A DNA stretch of 64,000 nucleotides, from contig CM075194.1 of NCBI GenBank assembly GCA_037577475.1, positions 20,710,992 to 20,774,991 of the forward strand. The letters are read 5' to 3'. This stretch comes from Chaunax sp. Z400 (Eukaryota; Chordata; Actinopteri; Lophiiformes; Chaunacidae). Position numbers and translations under genes: made by a program. Below the pieces are notes generated by a model. That model was not told the origin of the DNA. It worked only from the letters and a program-made list of their open reading frames with translations, and did not search any database. This document shows positions 42,540-55,426 of the stretch, piece after piece. Numbering within the stretch: position 1 is the stretch's first letter; each line of letters starts with the position of its first letter.

Positions 42540-44474
42540 GCTTTCTGTTCTAAATTTGTTTCCAAGTACAAGCTGACATCAAGTCAGCAGGGTTATTTCC
42601 TCAGGCCTCTAGAGGCACATGACTCCATACAACTGTTTTGAAAAGCTGAGTGGTGCTTGACGTGACAAGTAAAGTAAATTCTATTTGTAGAATTTGTGGA
42701 ATCATCCAATAAGTCAAGAAATACAGTTAATGTTAAATGTTTTGAAGAGGTTGAACACCTGCTTGCAAGGCCATAACCTGGCAACGTAAAATCTGTTCTG
42801 ATCTGCACAGCATTAAAATGATTCATTAACATGAATAAACCCATCAGCTACAACGTATAAAGCTTTATTTATCTAATACAGTAGGACCCACAGATGGCTG
42901 CTCCTCATAGTTGCAGCCCCACTCTTGTTATTTTCACTGAAGGTTCATGAATAAGAAGCCTTGCCTAGTGTAGCGTGTGAAATGAAGTAGGTCAGTTAGG
43001 TTTTATTTGGACGGTGGGAACATAAACAGTGAGTTAAAGAATGCAACGTATTCAGTAGAGACGTTTAAAGCTGCAGAGGCGACACCCAGAAATTATGATG
43101 TTAAATATCGTAAAATGAGATAATCACACACGCATCCTGCATATTGAGTATTCATTCTTATAGAGTCATTCACTTTTATAATAGTTCATTTTCCAAAAGG
43201 TAAATAATCACATCTTTATGCACAGATCCTCATTCTCTTTCAACTATGAACACTTCTACATAAAGTGTGCTTTAATGCGTTAATCTATGAGTATGATATG
43301 ATAATTGTTTTGCACATTGGCGGGACTATCCTTGGTCTAATGTCCTCCAGTTGCAATAGACTGTCTTAATGACTTTAATGATGTGTTGTTTGGTAACTCG
43401 TATTGGTTTGGCATCCAATCTGCATCAAATGAGACACATCAGCAATATAAACAACCAAATTACTTTACTGATTAAACAGAGAAGCTGAGATCACACGAAG
43501 AACCTTTCAACAGACGCCGTCAAGACTTTTAACTAATGACCTGCGCTATGTTTGCCAGGTGGAAAACACTTCTCAACAAGAATAGCTCGCAGATGATCAA
43601 TGGCATGAAGAAATGGCACTGCAATCTAATTAAATTGAGCTTTTACCTCGTTTAAATGCATTTCCATGCTGCACTGCTAGCCGGCGAGAAAACATTATAT
43701 TAAACTGGTGAAAAGAAACAACTTGAGGAAATGAATTTGCTCTGTTGCCTCATCGTCTGTATATTGATTTGCATGCACCCTTGGGTCTCTTTCGTTTCTC
43801 CTTGGACTTTCATTAGAGCCAGTGGGAGGCAGCCGAGGCTTGTCCTGCCTCACTTGAGCGACTTGCTCGCTGTTGGTTTCCACAGCCTGAGGGGCTGCTT
43901 TAGCCGCACAGGTTCAAAGACATGTGGACGGACCAGAGGCCACCATCATCCCTACAGTGTGTGTTATGTGAGGTAAGGGAGGGAGGGGATGGTGGTGACA
44001 GAGTGCATGCAGGATGTCTAGAGAAGCAAAGTGGGCACAGCGGGGTGTTCTGAGAACCTATCCAACATTAGTGACCTAATCCCCACCTCAAAGTAATGAA
44101 ACAGATATAGCTCTTGGATCAGCTCAAGGAAGAAAAAAAAGTTTATACGACCGAAATGAAAAAGCGAAGAAGAGGAACTTTTTGAAGTGTGATAAACAAC
44201 CTCCATCTGTGTTCTCCTCCACCTGTGAAGGAATACAGTGGCCAAGTGCATCCACTGCTCCTTCTCTGCTCTCACTGCAGAAATATCTCCTCTGTGGGGA
44301 AAACACAAATCATGAAAGCATCGTAAAGAGAGCTAATAATGTCCCTTCCCTGCATGGCTCCAAGGAGTTACAGTAATTGTTGCAGCAGCCAAATGGAACC
44401 TGGAGCACACATGCTCAAGAAACCAACGCCATCATTATCTCCTCTGAGGTTACCCATGTGTGTCTCCTCGGGGG

Positions 44475-44475
<1 letters not shown>
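42540..44475. other. No gene recognised
   Basis: AT-rich up to 43450. The stretch at about 43490-43960 is GC-richer, keeps CpGs and contains CTAATTAAATTG and GATTTGCATGC, so it could be a conserved non-coding element. No exon is supported. Confidence 0.4.

Positions 44476-44505
<30 letters not shown>
44476..44505. repeat. (TG)n microsatellite
   Basis: Uninterrupted TG dinucleotides for about 30 bp. Confidence 0.95.
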
Positions 44506-44506
<1 letters not shown>

Positions 44507-44825
44507 TAACAGGCCCACATCAGAGGCATAATGGGAGTCCCTCCTAAAGAGGACTCACCCAGCTGGTCTCCTCTTTTGAGACTTTACTGGGAAGCTGAAG
44601 AAATAGACAATGAAAACAGAGACTAGAGGTTGAACTTCAAACCAGAAACAACTAGGATTTTGCCGTTTTACTTCATGTCTTACCGTTGCTAATCCTAGCA
44701 CACAGGATTATGTTTAATAGAAGTAAGGCTACTTATCCATTTACATGATCTGGGGCAATAAACATAAGTAAAAACATAAAAACATGCAGTTTTCTTGTTT
44801 GAGCATTAATAACCGTCTTTTTACT

Positions 44826-44905
44826 GATTGATGTTTAGCAGGTATAATGTTTCCATCTTTGTTTAGCATGCTAGCTTGCTAACTGTTGCTAATAAGCACA
44901 AAATA
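44826..44905 (+). repeat. Decayed teleost repeat fragment
   Basis: TTGATGTTTAGCAGGTATAA and TTTAGCATGCTAGCTTGCTA. It is related to 32840-33600. Confidence 0.6.
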
Positions 44906-47151
44906 AGTACTAATAAGATAATATATACTATTATTGTCCCTTTGGAGAAAGTCTTTCTCTATGGTATTGTTATTTATGAGTGTATAATGAGAGAATGGCC
45001 AATAATATTGATGGGAATTCCATCTATTTTTAGCGAGCCAGATCATTTGGCTCAGCTCAGCTGTTTCGGCTCCCAAACGGCTCTTAATTTTTATAATTCA
45101 GCCCAATTTAGCAATATTTTGACCCATGATTGGTATCTGTGTCTGTTCATCACTTAAATTATTCAAGGTCATGATGCTAAACCTCGATTTCCAGAATAAA
45201 ATGATCTTAGGCCAACATTATGTTTGGTATTAAAACATCAAACACTAGCCTATTACAGGTATGCATGTGTATTGAATGTTTTATTTCTATTGAGTGCTGT
45301 AAATTAGGTTAATAATGAACTATTGATGCATGGCCGAGCAGTGATGAACAGATCCAATTATTCTGTCCTGTATTAAATTGTTAAGTCTTCGTTGATGTAT
45401 GGCATATGATGATGGTGAAATATGTTTTGTTTTTTATTTTTTCTCACTATTTAAAAATTCTGTCTATGTAGAATGTATTTTAGACATTATTTGGGTTTTA
45501 GGGATGGACTTGTGAGCAGGTGGCATTTAAAGGCCTCAACGCAGGATATAGCACAGGTCAAATACCTTTTTCCTTATTAGGATGAGATAGTGAGTGTTTT
45601 TTGTCTATTGATTGCAGCTATCATCATGCCTTATTGTATTACTTCTGAAGAGTCGGAATTCCTTTGGGACTTTATTGATGTTTGAATTATTCAGTTATCT
45701 TCATTAACTTTAGGACTGATAGGGCGTTGGGCTCTGGGAATTCTCTCCAAGTTTGTTGGTTTGTGCAGTGATCACTGTCTCTTTCATTGGTATATAATTT
45801 TAACTTAAATTATACTGAGTTTGTCTTTGTTGCTGTCAGTCATTTAGTCATTTTTTCTGTTTGCAGCTATATCATATCAACCTGTACCTTAAATTCTGCG
45901 TTTGTGCTTTCAATTTTAAAAGCATAGTAGTATACTTATCTGGGTATCTATCCTTAACTGTAGGAGACCACTCAAAGGCCAGATTAAGCATTAATTACTG
46001 CTTAACAAGAAATGTCTGTCGACATGGCGAAGTAGTGGCATCTATTGACAAAAACATTTTCACTTCAACAAATGACCACAAACCAACTGTTACACAGCGA
46101 ACGTTAAATAAAAAGACAAGTCATTTATCTTCACTGCAATAAGAATCTAATCTAATCTGTAATTTGCACATGAAATAGTGAAACGTCTTCTCTTTGCACA
46201 AGTGTTTTTATACTAATGAGCAACATTTTAGTATTTTTTGTTGTTGTTTTTTTTGCATTCTGCATTGACTCCTGTCCACATCATTTAACCATAGGGTGGA
46301 TACTGCAGCAACTAAAGTTTTTATAGCTTAAGTATAATTTTACATTTTACATTTTATAATGTTTCATTTAGAGCAGCTTTTATTATTCTGTTCCTCTAGT
46401 AATGTTACATACACAACATAATCAGTCTCTAAAAATCTGTTTTATTACTCACATTTAAACATGTTTATGCCTTTGAATAATTCAGGCAGAACGCATGTGG
46501 AAAGGAGAAAGAGAAAAGAAACATCTGCTAGCACCCACCTTCTCCAACAAACAGCATTCATCTGCACCCATAACCTTGGGAATTAAACCATACAAATGCA
46601 CCGAATGATGAAGAAGCCTTTGGCTTCACTTGTTCTGATGTCCGGCAGCTGACAGCACAGAACAAGGTCAGGTCAGGCAAAGCTTTCACTCGGTCCCTGC
46701 AGGAGAGCCCCTGCTCTTCAGAATGTAAATTCTGGTCCCATATAATGATTATAATTTGCTGTAATTTGTGCAGCCATGATTGGTCGATAAACAGTGACTG
46801 TTAGGCAGGCTACGAGTGAAACCGTCTTCTTTTCATTCAGTGTTTGAAAAGGAAATAAAGAGCAACTGTCAAAAGCATTAAGATTTTAAGTGATTACATT
46901 TCATATTCATTAATGAAAACAACACACAAAAATCATCATTATAGACAAAATGTAGTTCAAGTTTCCCCGATGAATTCAACCCAAAGACCAAAAGATATAA
47001 TTCTAATGTTCACAAATGGTATTAATGATTAATGATTTTGAAATGTCTTCTTTTTAATGTCAAGCGGCAAAAGCGACATCCTTACATCCTTATTTTTATT
47101 ATAAGAAACATGCCATAATTGTTTTTATTATAAAAGTAGAAGATTATTATT
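44906..47151. other. No gene recognised
   Basis: AT-rich DNA. 46590-46800 is a less biased stretch with TAATTTGCTGTAATTTGTGC and CCATGATTGGTCGATAAAC that could be a conserved non-coding element. No exon is seen. Confidence 0.4.
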
Positions 47152-47290
47152 ACCTCCTTCAAGCAGTCAGTTTTTATTGGCATTAGTTTGTATGTCTGTT
47201 TGTTAGCATTACACAATTACACAAAAACTAGTCAACCAATTTCAACAAATTTTTCCCCACTTCCTTTAACATTACAGGATTGCATTACAT
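47152..47290 (+). repeat. Teleost repeat, 5' fragment
   Basis: TTTATTGGCATTAGTTTGTA, GTCTGTTTGTTAGCATTACA and ACACAAAAACTAGTCAACCA. It is the same type as 36838-37165. Confidence 0.5.
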
Positions 47291-47344
47291 TATGAGGATG
47301 TTTTCAACATTTCCCCAATTTATACAATTAACAAGCTATTAGTG

Positions 47345-47600
47345 TGACTATCTGACAGATAATTAGTCTGTCAAATAGTATTTGGTACGTAGACTCTTTA
47401 AGGAGATTGCGATGGAAAGGCATCTGTCTGCCATGAGCGTCAGCAAAATAAATCTCCCAGTGGAATCCAGACACCGCTGCTGGTGGTGGTGGTGGCTGAT
47501 GACTCTGCTGAGACTGATGAGGCTGGAGGTGACTCTGCAAAGACTGGGTGGTGATGGGGAGGTGGAGGCCACACATAACAGCAGAATGAATGAACTACAG
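47345..47600 (-). repeat. Dispersed family copy C (homeodomain-core repeat)
   Basis: Read on the minus strand: CCACCTCCCCATCACCACCC, CAGTCTTTGCAGAGTC, GCAGAGTCATCAGCC, a CCACCA run, GTGTCTGGATTCCA, AATCTCCTTAAAGAGTCTA and TTGACAGACTAATTATCTG. The core at 47351-47374 is nearly palindromic, with TGACAG and CTGTCA on either side of TAATTA. The plus-strand 154-codon and minus-strand 82- and 106-codon frames here are probably by-products of the CAC/GTG repeats. Confidence 0.72.
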
Positions 47601-48348
47601 CTGGTCCTGCCTTTAGTCATTTTGAGTCTCCACAGTCTACAACTGAGAATGATAATAAAAGTTCTCAGCAGAGTTTGGTACATGTGTTTGCTTTACATGC
47701 AGGTGTTCTCTGTTTCACCCAGGCTGACATGGTTCTATGCCAGATTCTTCACACAGCTCATCCCACACAACGCTGCTCATCCCTCTCTGCAGTATGTCCA
47801 CGCAAAACAGAAAAAAAAATATTCAGCCACTGACAAACAGACATGACGGGAACAGGAGGAGAATACGTTTCTGGGTTTGGTGGTTTTGAGAGAAAAGTGG
47901 AGCAATGCAAGTATCAACTTGTTCTTGTGTTAAAATATCTTTTCCTGTTGCCTGTAGAGGTGAATTATCCATCTTGAGAACCAGGAAGGAGGGAAAAATG
48001 ACAATGATAGAGTGCACGACTTTATGCTGAGCGTTTAGAGCTGATGCTCAATTTTCTGATTTGATGTTTTAAAATATTACTGTGAGTTGATAATAATAGG
48101 AGGAACGTCTGTTTTCTTCAATTCTAAAAGCAGATAATGGAGATTACAATTTAGTTCAAGGACTCTGACTTATATGATGATCAAGTTTAGGAATAATCTT
48201 AACTTTCAGAGCACATGCTGACCCTCAGCTTCCTTCCCAATAATTCACGTTTTTTGATTTTAAAGATTGAGAGGGGAAAATAGGACATGAGATACACAAT
48301 CAGCAGTTAATCTAAATACTGCAGTTATTAGCAGAGATGCTCACAAGT
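47601..48348. other. No gene recognised
   Basis: AT-rich DNA. No exon or named repeat is seen. Confidence 0.5.
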
Positions 48349-48510
48349 AATTTTTTGCGAGTCCAAGTCAAGTCTCAAGTCTTTGAGCTCGAGTTCAAGT
48401 CAAGTCTCAAGTCTTTGAGCTCGAGTTCAAGTCAAGTCTCAAGTCTTGGATCAAAAGTCCAACTCTCAAGTCTCAAGTCTGGTCATAAGTTCAAGTCAAG
48501 TCTCAGGTTA
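48349..48510 (+). repeat. CAAGTC minisatellite
   Basis: Two exact 32-bp units of TTTGAGCTCGAGTTCAAG and TCAAGTCTCAAGTC in tandem (about 48365-48428), surrounded by more irregular CAAGTC/CTCAAGTC repeats. The serine/leucine-rich frame over it is an artefact. Confidence 0.85.
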
Positions 48511-50920
48511 TTTGTTAGTTTTATTCTCATTTTACTTTGTTTAAAGAATTCCATATTGAAAACCAGTCAGATATTAAAAATATCAATTTCACAGACATTG
48601 AAAAATCCATATTATCACTGAAATAATGTATAGAAAAGTAGTCCATCCACAAGACGGAGCGAATTCCATCAGACATACAGCCGCTATTATTAACAGAGGT
48701 TTACATATAGCTTACTTTAGAAACATGAATTTGATGATTCAAATGTATGTTTTATGTAAATGTCTTTAATCCTCAGATAAGTAAAAAAAAAAAGAAAGAA
48801 AAAGTGCTGCTTTCATCATTTGTGATGCCGTCTCTAATCTATATCCGCGACTTATCCTCAGGTGTTTTAATACAGAAATCCTGACGAAGATGTTTTGCAG
48901 CAGGCACATCAACACAAAGCACAATGGGGATAATTATTTAGCTTCATACATGTATTTGTCAAAGAGCATATCCTTCAGGAAGTCAAAGCTTGGTCTATTT
49001 TGTCACAGGATCCAGCTGAAATTAAACTGCAAGTTTGAATCTGCCGTTGAATTAACAGATCTCTCTTCATTACACTTCCTGTGGTCATAGTTCTGATCAT
49101 GAGACTGTGTGTTCAAGTGCTCATTTTTCTTTTAAGTTTAGTTTTAATTAGTTATTTTCCCTGTTTGTGATTGAGTATTCACAAGTACATGGGCGTTGTT
49201 TACTAAAAGTGAGAGGTAAAGAGTCCCAACCACTTTTTAAAATAAGTGTTACCATGTTGAAAATGCATTTTTCCCTCCACTGTGTGCTCTTTTCTCATAG
49301 CATAGTTCCCATAGCATCATTATCAAATCCCTTCCACTAGCTTATTGAGAGAATGCCCAAATCAATTAAATGTCATACCACGTTTTTCCAGACAGATGGC
49401 CACACAGCAAACACACACACACATACACAAGCGTGCCGCTATCGCGAGTCACTGATGTCCAGATGCCTGGTGGCAAAGTTAATGTGAGTCACACACTGTC
49501 GCAGAAAGGCCTGAGAAAAGAGTGTGCTACGTAGGTTGAAAGAAGGGCAATAGAAGTGGGAAGATGAAGAGGAAGGAGAGCAGTAAGATGGCAAATGAGA
49601 CGAAGAGCAGGAGAAAAAGAGAGGGATGAAATTAAAAGTTAGAGGAGAAAAAAGTGAAGTTAGCGAGGATTAAAAAGGGAAAAAGGGGATTGTTTGTTGG
49701 ATTTTAAGCCATATGCTATTTGATAAGTTAGCAAACAGGTATTTTCAGCCAGTAAAGTACATATCAGAGGTCTGTGCCACAAGGCGTATATGATGGAGTT
49801 GCTGACACACCTTCCTCAAACCTATGTCACTAAAGGACTGCTCTTCATTTATGAGAGGGAGGGAGATGGTACAAAACGGGGGAGGCACATAAAAGAATGT
49901 TTAAACAACTGGGGAGGGACTAAGGTATTTTATTTTGGCTCAAGGGAGGGATATATACATTTAAAACATTTGCATTTTGTATTGAAATTTATTTTTTATT
50001 CTTTTATTTTAATAACCAACCAAAAAGCTGATGTGTATCCTTCAGAGGAAACATCCTGTGTCTCCTCTGACTTCATATCAACAGTGAACTCAGCAACTGT
50101 GAGCACGATTCCAAAGCTCTGGATCCGTCCTGTTGCTGCTTCAACCCAGAACGTTTTGAGCCGAGGTCTGCATATTTCTGCTCCTCACAACTGGTACTTT
50201 ATGTAACACAGACAAACTGAATGTGGAGCGTCAGAGGGAGGGCAAATATGGAGCTGCACACACAGAGACACATAGTACAGACCATGGGTTTTAGCTATTT
50301 TGGGATCAGTAAAGTTATTTTTTTTTTACCACGAGTGGAGTGTCAGTGCAGAGATGGAGCCATAATGAAAACTGACTCAGGCAGGTTTGAAACATGTTTA
50401 TGTCTGAATCTTTCAATAATATAATTCAGGTATCACTGAATGTATCAGGTAAACACTGATGTTCTGTTTTGTTCTGTTTGTGTGTCAGATTTTGTCTTTA
50501 TCCAGGTTTATATGATGACATTATTCATAATAAAGCAGCTGTTAGGGTTGATCTGAATCATAGATAGCAGAGGTATGTCAGAGGTATTCTGTTAATGATT
50601 GTGTATTCTAGTGTCGCTAATGCTGGCTGGTTGTGCTTATTGATGGCATTTAGCAGGTATTCTGCTGTCAAGGCCAGACAGTTTGTGAAACTGTTAGATT
50701 TGTAACAAGGATTTAGGAAAATAGCCGTTTGTTGTTTGAGCTCTCGCTCCCATGCTGTTTGATCATTGCATTGGCTCCAACAGCAGTTTGTGTAAATATA
50801 TAAAAGATAATTATTCATGGTAGTAGGTCATGTATTTTCCCCGACTTACTCAGGTTAGGCTCTAGGGGAAAAAACATTGCCAAAGGCAGGGTCACCATAA
50901 AAAACTAATAATTGAAGCCA
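48511..50920. other. No gene recognised
   Basis: AT-rich DNA with a purine-rich stretch at 49550-49690. A 138-codon frame at 49790-50206 has no motif. No exon is supported. Confidence 0.45.
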
Positions 50921-50936
50921 CCCCCCCCCCCCCCCC
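50921..50936. repeat. Poly-C run
   Basis: Sixteen consecutive C after GAAGCCA. A mononucleotide tract. Confidence 0.95.
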
Positions 50937-51117
50937 AACAAATAATGAACAGTCCCTGATGAATTCAAGACTATTGATTTTCATTAAAGGTGGCGGAAGG
51001 TTGTTATGAAGGTTCACTCAATAGGATAATTTCTTTGCACTAAGACCTTAGTTCATTTCTCATACCATCCTGCTATTCACATTTCTCAAGCCTGTTCAGT
51101 CTTAATATCCGGCTCTC

Positions 51118-51400
51118 ATTGTCTGTCAGTTGTTCTCGTGAGCTGGTCACATCTCTCTGATAGCACTGTCATCTTGCTGCTGTCATTTTAAACAAGATTC
51201 CGTCTGTTCATTTAGTGTTTTTCATGCTGCTGTTATGCACAAACCTCTTCATCACCGTGCAGTCTCTGTGGTATCATCAGCCACCACCACCACCAGCGTC
51301 TGGAATCCATGGGGATATTTGTGTTGCTGTTGCTCCCCTGAATAGTCTGAGTGCCAAAGACGGACTAATTATCACACGTCACCTGCTGCAATATTGATCC
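51118..51400 (+). repeat. Dispersed family copy D (homeodomain-core repeat)
   Basis: Plus-strand copy: GTCATCTTGCTGCTGTCATT, TGCTGCTGTTATGCAC, a CCACCA run, GCGTCTGGAATCCATGGGG and ACGGACTAATTATCACA (core about 51359-51375). It shares left-hand sequence with copy B and central sequence with A, B and C. The TGACAG partner has become GACGGA. Confidence 0.72.
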
Positions 51401-52129
51401 CTTATGTTAAGACATGTTTAAGCTGTTATAAATGTCTTCAGTTTTACTGTAACATGTTTTGGCACTAGAGGCTTCAACTTTCTACATCACTGCTGTGCAT
51501 GCTGAATATTGGATGATAAATTAAATGATAAACTAATTGTGATGTACATCATTCAAACATTCAACTGGAGGAACAGAAGAAAGAGATTTTTTCCATTTGA
51601 GGGGGTCTTAAAGTCAGTCACTGAGGCTTTACACCTTATTAAGGAGTCCATCTCTGAAATACTAAGATCACATTTAAAACGGCCAATTACTCTGGGTTCA
51701 CTGAGTACTGAGTGTGTCCTCACTTTCAATCAGTAAACAGACACCTCAATGCCTGCATTTTCATGCAGAGACCATTTTAACCTGGTCACTTGAGTGAAAT
51801 TGCTTTTCTGATTTTTCACTCTTGTTAATGTCACACCTGAGTACCTGTTACATTAAATGCGGCTCAAAATCTTGGTTTATTTTCATAATAAACAGATGAG
51901 TGGTGCATGAAACCTCTTTAATGCGTAGTCTGGGCTGTAATGTTAATTCATTTATTTGTAGGTAAAGCATGTGGGATACTCTGGTATGAACTGTAAATGT
52001 CAAGGCTGTATTCCAGATTAATACGGATTAGACCAAATTATTGCGTCCATGTGGCCAAATGGCAACTGATCATCTTATCCTTGATTTATGCATGGAAGAA
52101 AAATACAACTCATCAGTATTTTCGTATAA
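51401..52129. other. No gene recognised
   Basis: AT-rich DNA. I see nothing to annotate. Confidence 0.5.
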
Positions 52130-52265
52130 ACAGTACCAGTAAAACGTTTGGACACACCTGCTCATTCATAGGTCTTTTTTTTGTGTGTGACTATTTTCTA
52201 CATTGTATAACACTGAAGGCATCAGATTATAAAATAACACATGGAATAATATGTAGTCTGGTTAA
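52130..52265 (+). mobile_element. Tc1-type terminal fragment
   Basis: ACAGTACCAGTAAAACGTTT and GGACACACCTGCTCATTCA, then TTTTCTACATTGTA and ACATGGAATAATATGTAGT. This is the known end type of a fish Tc1-like transposon. No second end is near, so it is a truncated element. Confidence 0.65.
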
Positions 52266-52538
52266 AAGAAATCGGATGCATTAAAATAATTTGTTCATGA
52301 TTAAAAAATAAACAGATAAATAAAATAGGAGCATATATTTTGTAAATAGATATATTTTGAAAAACAAAAGTAAAGTGGGAAAAAAGTTTTTTCTGGTGTA
52401 ATCATTTATTCAAAGGGTCAATATTACTAATTAATTCTTTATCTTTTGGTAACTCATATTTACTTACAGTGCAGAGTTTCAAATCCACCAGCTTCATGAG
52501 GTATGCAGTCTCCTGTAATGCTATACATATATAGTACA

Positions 52539-52540
<2 letters not shown>

Positions 52541-52582
<42 letters not shown>
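52541..52582. repeat. (TA)n microsatellite
   Basis: Uninterrupted TA dinucleotides for about 40 bp. Confidence 0.95.
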
Positions 52583-52584
<2 letters not shown>

Positions 52585-54494
52585 CTTTCAAGGACATGCC
52601 ATTATGCTAATGTTAATTAACATTTTATGCTTCAGAATCATCCAACCCAATCACTGATCAGAACACAGTGGAAGATGCACGGTGGGTCTCTCTGGTTGTC
52701 AGATCTTTCTATGCTCCTCTATATTTGAACATTTATAACTTCCTAGTTTCAAAATGTTGTGTCGCACACTTCATTACCACGATGATGAATGGGGTCTGAT
52801 AGTACTGCGACTCTCCTCAAAGACAAAAGCAGTCCATTCTTTGTCGTAACGCGGCCCTACATCTTACTGTCATTCAGAATTCTTGACCTGACCGATCCAG
52901 CTGGATACACCTGCAGATGACGCTGCATGATATTCACCATGGTGGATGAGCACTTGCTTGAGTCTCAGATTGAAGCAGATCACAATAAAGCCAAAGGGCA
53001 GAATGAAGATAAGGCACTGCCTGATAAATGAGGTAACCAGAATTTATTTTTTTTTGCTCTTCATTTGCTTTGTACCACCTGCCGAAATGAAGCAGAATCC
53101 TTTTAAAAACCCGGTAAGTGCTGCTGAACCTCTCCTGGCTGTCATGCTGGGTTTTTGTTTGTTTTTGTTTTTCCCTTTCAGGAGACAAATCAAAACAGTG
53201 TGGCATTTCAAAATGTTACATATTTGACTGGTGCTGTCTCCTGAACATATGCACTCTCTCCGAATAACAAAGGCACTGCTGTCTCCTTATGTTTATACGG
53301 TTATTTATAGGCAACACAGGTTGGTCTAGTGGTAGAGACAAAGCTATCAGATTGAACACATACATGATGAAGTAAACCAAACCTGTGTTATTTCTTGTCT
53401 CTGCTGTGACTCAGACTTTAGCAAAAGTAATTTAGCTTTAAAAAAACAAAAAACAAAACTCAATTTCTAAAGCTTGAGAAGAAAATGCAGCTCAGCCATG
53501 AAACAAAACAAACAATTAAATGCCTGAAGCAGATTCCAGTACTGTGAGAGTTTGGCAGTAGCTGCAATATGAATAAGGAATAATATGATATATGACCAAT
53601 CAAATCAATTATTTGCCTCTTTCATGCAGGTTTACCTCATAGGTGGTGATGTAACATTTCACTTATGCATGTTGCCTTGATGATTAACATTATTTGCAGC
53701 GTGTTCAACATCACCAAAGTTGCTCATTCAGCCAGTAGCAGTGATGGATAATAGAAGATATGCTGTATAATCCATCGCCAATAACAGAAATGAGTTAATC
53801 CTCCTGTAATTACATGTGTGTTACGTGATGCTCATACTAATGATCAGGGTTTGTGTGCTACTGTAGCTCCACCACATTTTTCCATGACACTGAATGCTAT
53901 CAGTGTGACGTCATCTTCCAACAGCTCCAGCTGCTGCTTGTCCCGTCCAAGCTGAGCTGCGGTTTATTATTGACAGCTCTACAGCTCTCACTTATTATTG
54001 TCATGTGGTCGGGCTGCTCGGATCAAAGTGCCCTTATTTTAAGCAGGAGGTTCAAAGCCCAAAAGATGGTGAACTATGCCTGGTCAGGGCGAAGCCAGAG
54101 GAGCGGTCCTGACGTGCAAATCGGTCGTCCAACCTGGATACAAGGCTGAAAGACTAATGGGACCATCTAACAGCTGATTCCCTCTGAAGTTTCCCTCATT
54201 GGCAGTCACACAGTTTTATCTGGTGATAACAACGATCTCAACTGTTTCTCAAACTTTGAATGGACATGGTAGAAATAAAAAATGTCTCAAATCAGAATAT
54301 GTTCCATGTCTGGATGTGTTCCTTATATGGACATCAGACCAGACACTTTCTGTAAAGCTGCATTCTTAATCATTCAATCTGTTTTTCATCTGATTATGAT
54401 CATAAATCTGATGTGAAACAAGTTTAAAATGACCAACAATATTGATTTTGGCTTGACTAGATTGACTAAATGTCAACACTTCATTCATTTTATG
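52583..54494. other. No gene recognised
   Basis: AT-rich to mixed DNA. A GC-richer part at about 53900-54130 contains GTGTGACGTCATC and CAGCTCCAGCTGCTGC. A 98-codon frame there is not a known protein. No exon is supported. Confidence 0.4.
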
Positions 54495-54825
54495 TAAACG
54501 CTTATCCTATGTAAGGTTGTGGGGGGGGGGGCTGGAGCCTATCCCAGCTGACTTTGGGTGGGAGGCGGGGTTCACTCTGGACAAGTTACCAGTTCATCAC
54601 AGGACCACATAGAAAGACAAACAACCATTCTCACTCACATTCACTCCGGTCAGTTTAGAGTCACCAATTCACCTATATTACATGTTTTTGGTGGTGGGAG
54701 GAAGCTGGAGAACCACACAGGGAGAACATGCAAACCACACAGAAAAGTCCAGGTCCTCAGGTGGATTGAACCCAGGACCTTCTTGCTGTGAGGCAACAGT
54801 GCTACCCACTGCACCACCATGCCAT
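54495..54825 (+). repeat. Teleost dispersed repeat, copy 2
   Basis: GCTGGAGCCTATCCCAGCTG, then TTACCAGTTCATCACAGGAC, CATGTTTTTGGTGGTGGG, AACATGCAAACCACACAG and GAACCCAGGACCTTCTTG. It is nearly parallel to 4720-5045. The tail TACCCACTGCACCACCATGC is present here and missing there. Confidence 0.8.
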
Positions 54826-55426
54826 ACTTAGGGCTTTCTGTGACTAGAATAAGAACACGAACTCCAAGACTTTTAGTGGACAAAAACTTTACTAAAAAAG
54901 AGGATAATGCTGACTAAATGTGATAAAAACTAATAAGGACATCTGACACAGGTCTAAGACTAAAACATAGCTAACAGTCAATAAATACTTACTAGCATTT
55001 TTGCAGAACTTTAAACAATGAGATGGTCTTCATCAGCAGATAGTTTGGTTTTTTGTCCTGGGTCATTTGTGGGGTCAGGATCCAATACGGTTTAACCACA
55101 GCCCTTTCTGTGCCTTTTATGCTTTATGGGGCAGAAATGCATTGATTGTCAGCTGGGCCACATCCATCCCACCGAAGCCGCCCATCTCACCCTGCAATGA
55201 TATTAATGTATTCAGAAAACACAGATCTAACGGTAGTGGGACAAACTGTCTCTGCACTGAGAGTTATTGTCAATAAGATTACCAACGCCTAGCAAAAGGG
55301 CAAATAGTAACTCATAATTCATGTGTTCATCCAACTTATAGAGATACTTATATTTTCATTGGCCAATTATTGTAGAGTCCCACACTAGAATTTCCTGAAA
55401 TCCTGAAGTGGAGTTTTTGTCTTATA
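54826..55426. other. No gene recognised
   Basis: AT-rich DNA; no feature found. Confidence 0.5.

Noticed and set aside
47382..47846. 154-codon plus frame
   Set aside because: Lies over dispersed copy C; its Trp/Arg/Leu content comes from the repeat's GTG tract.
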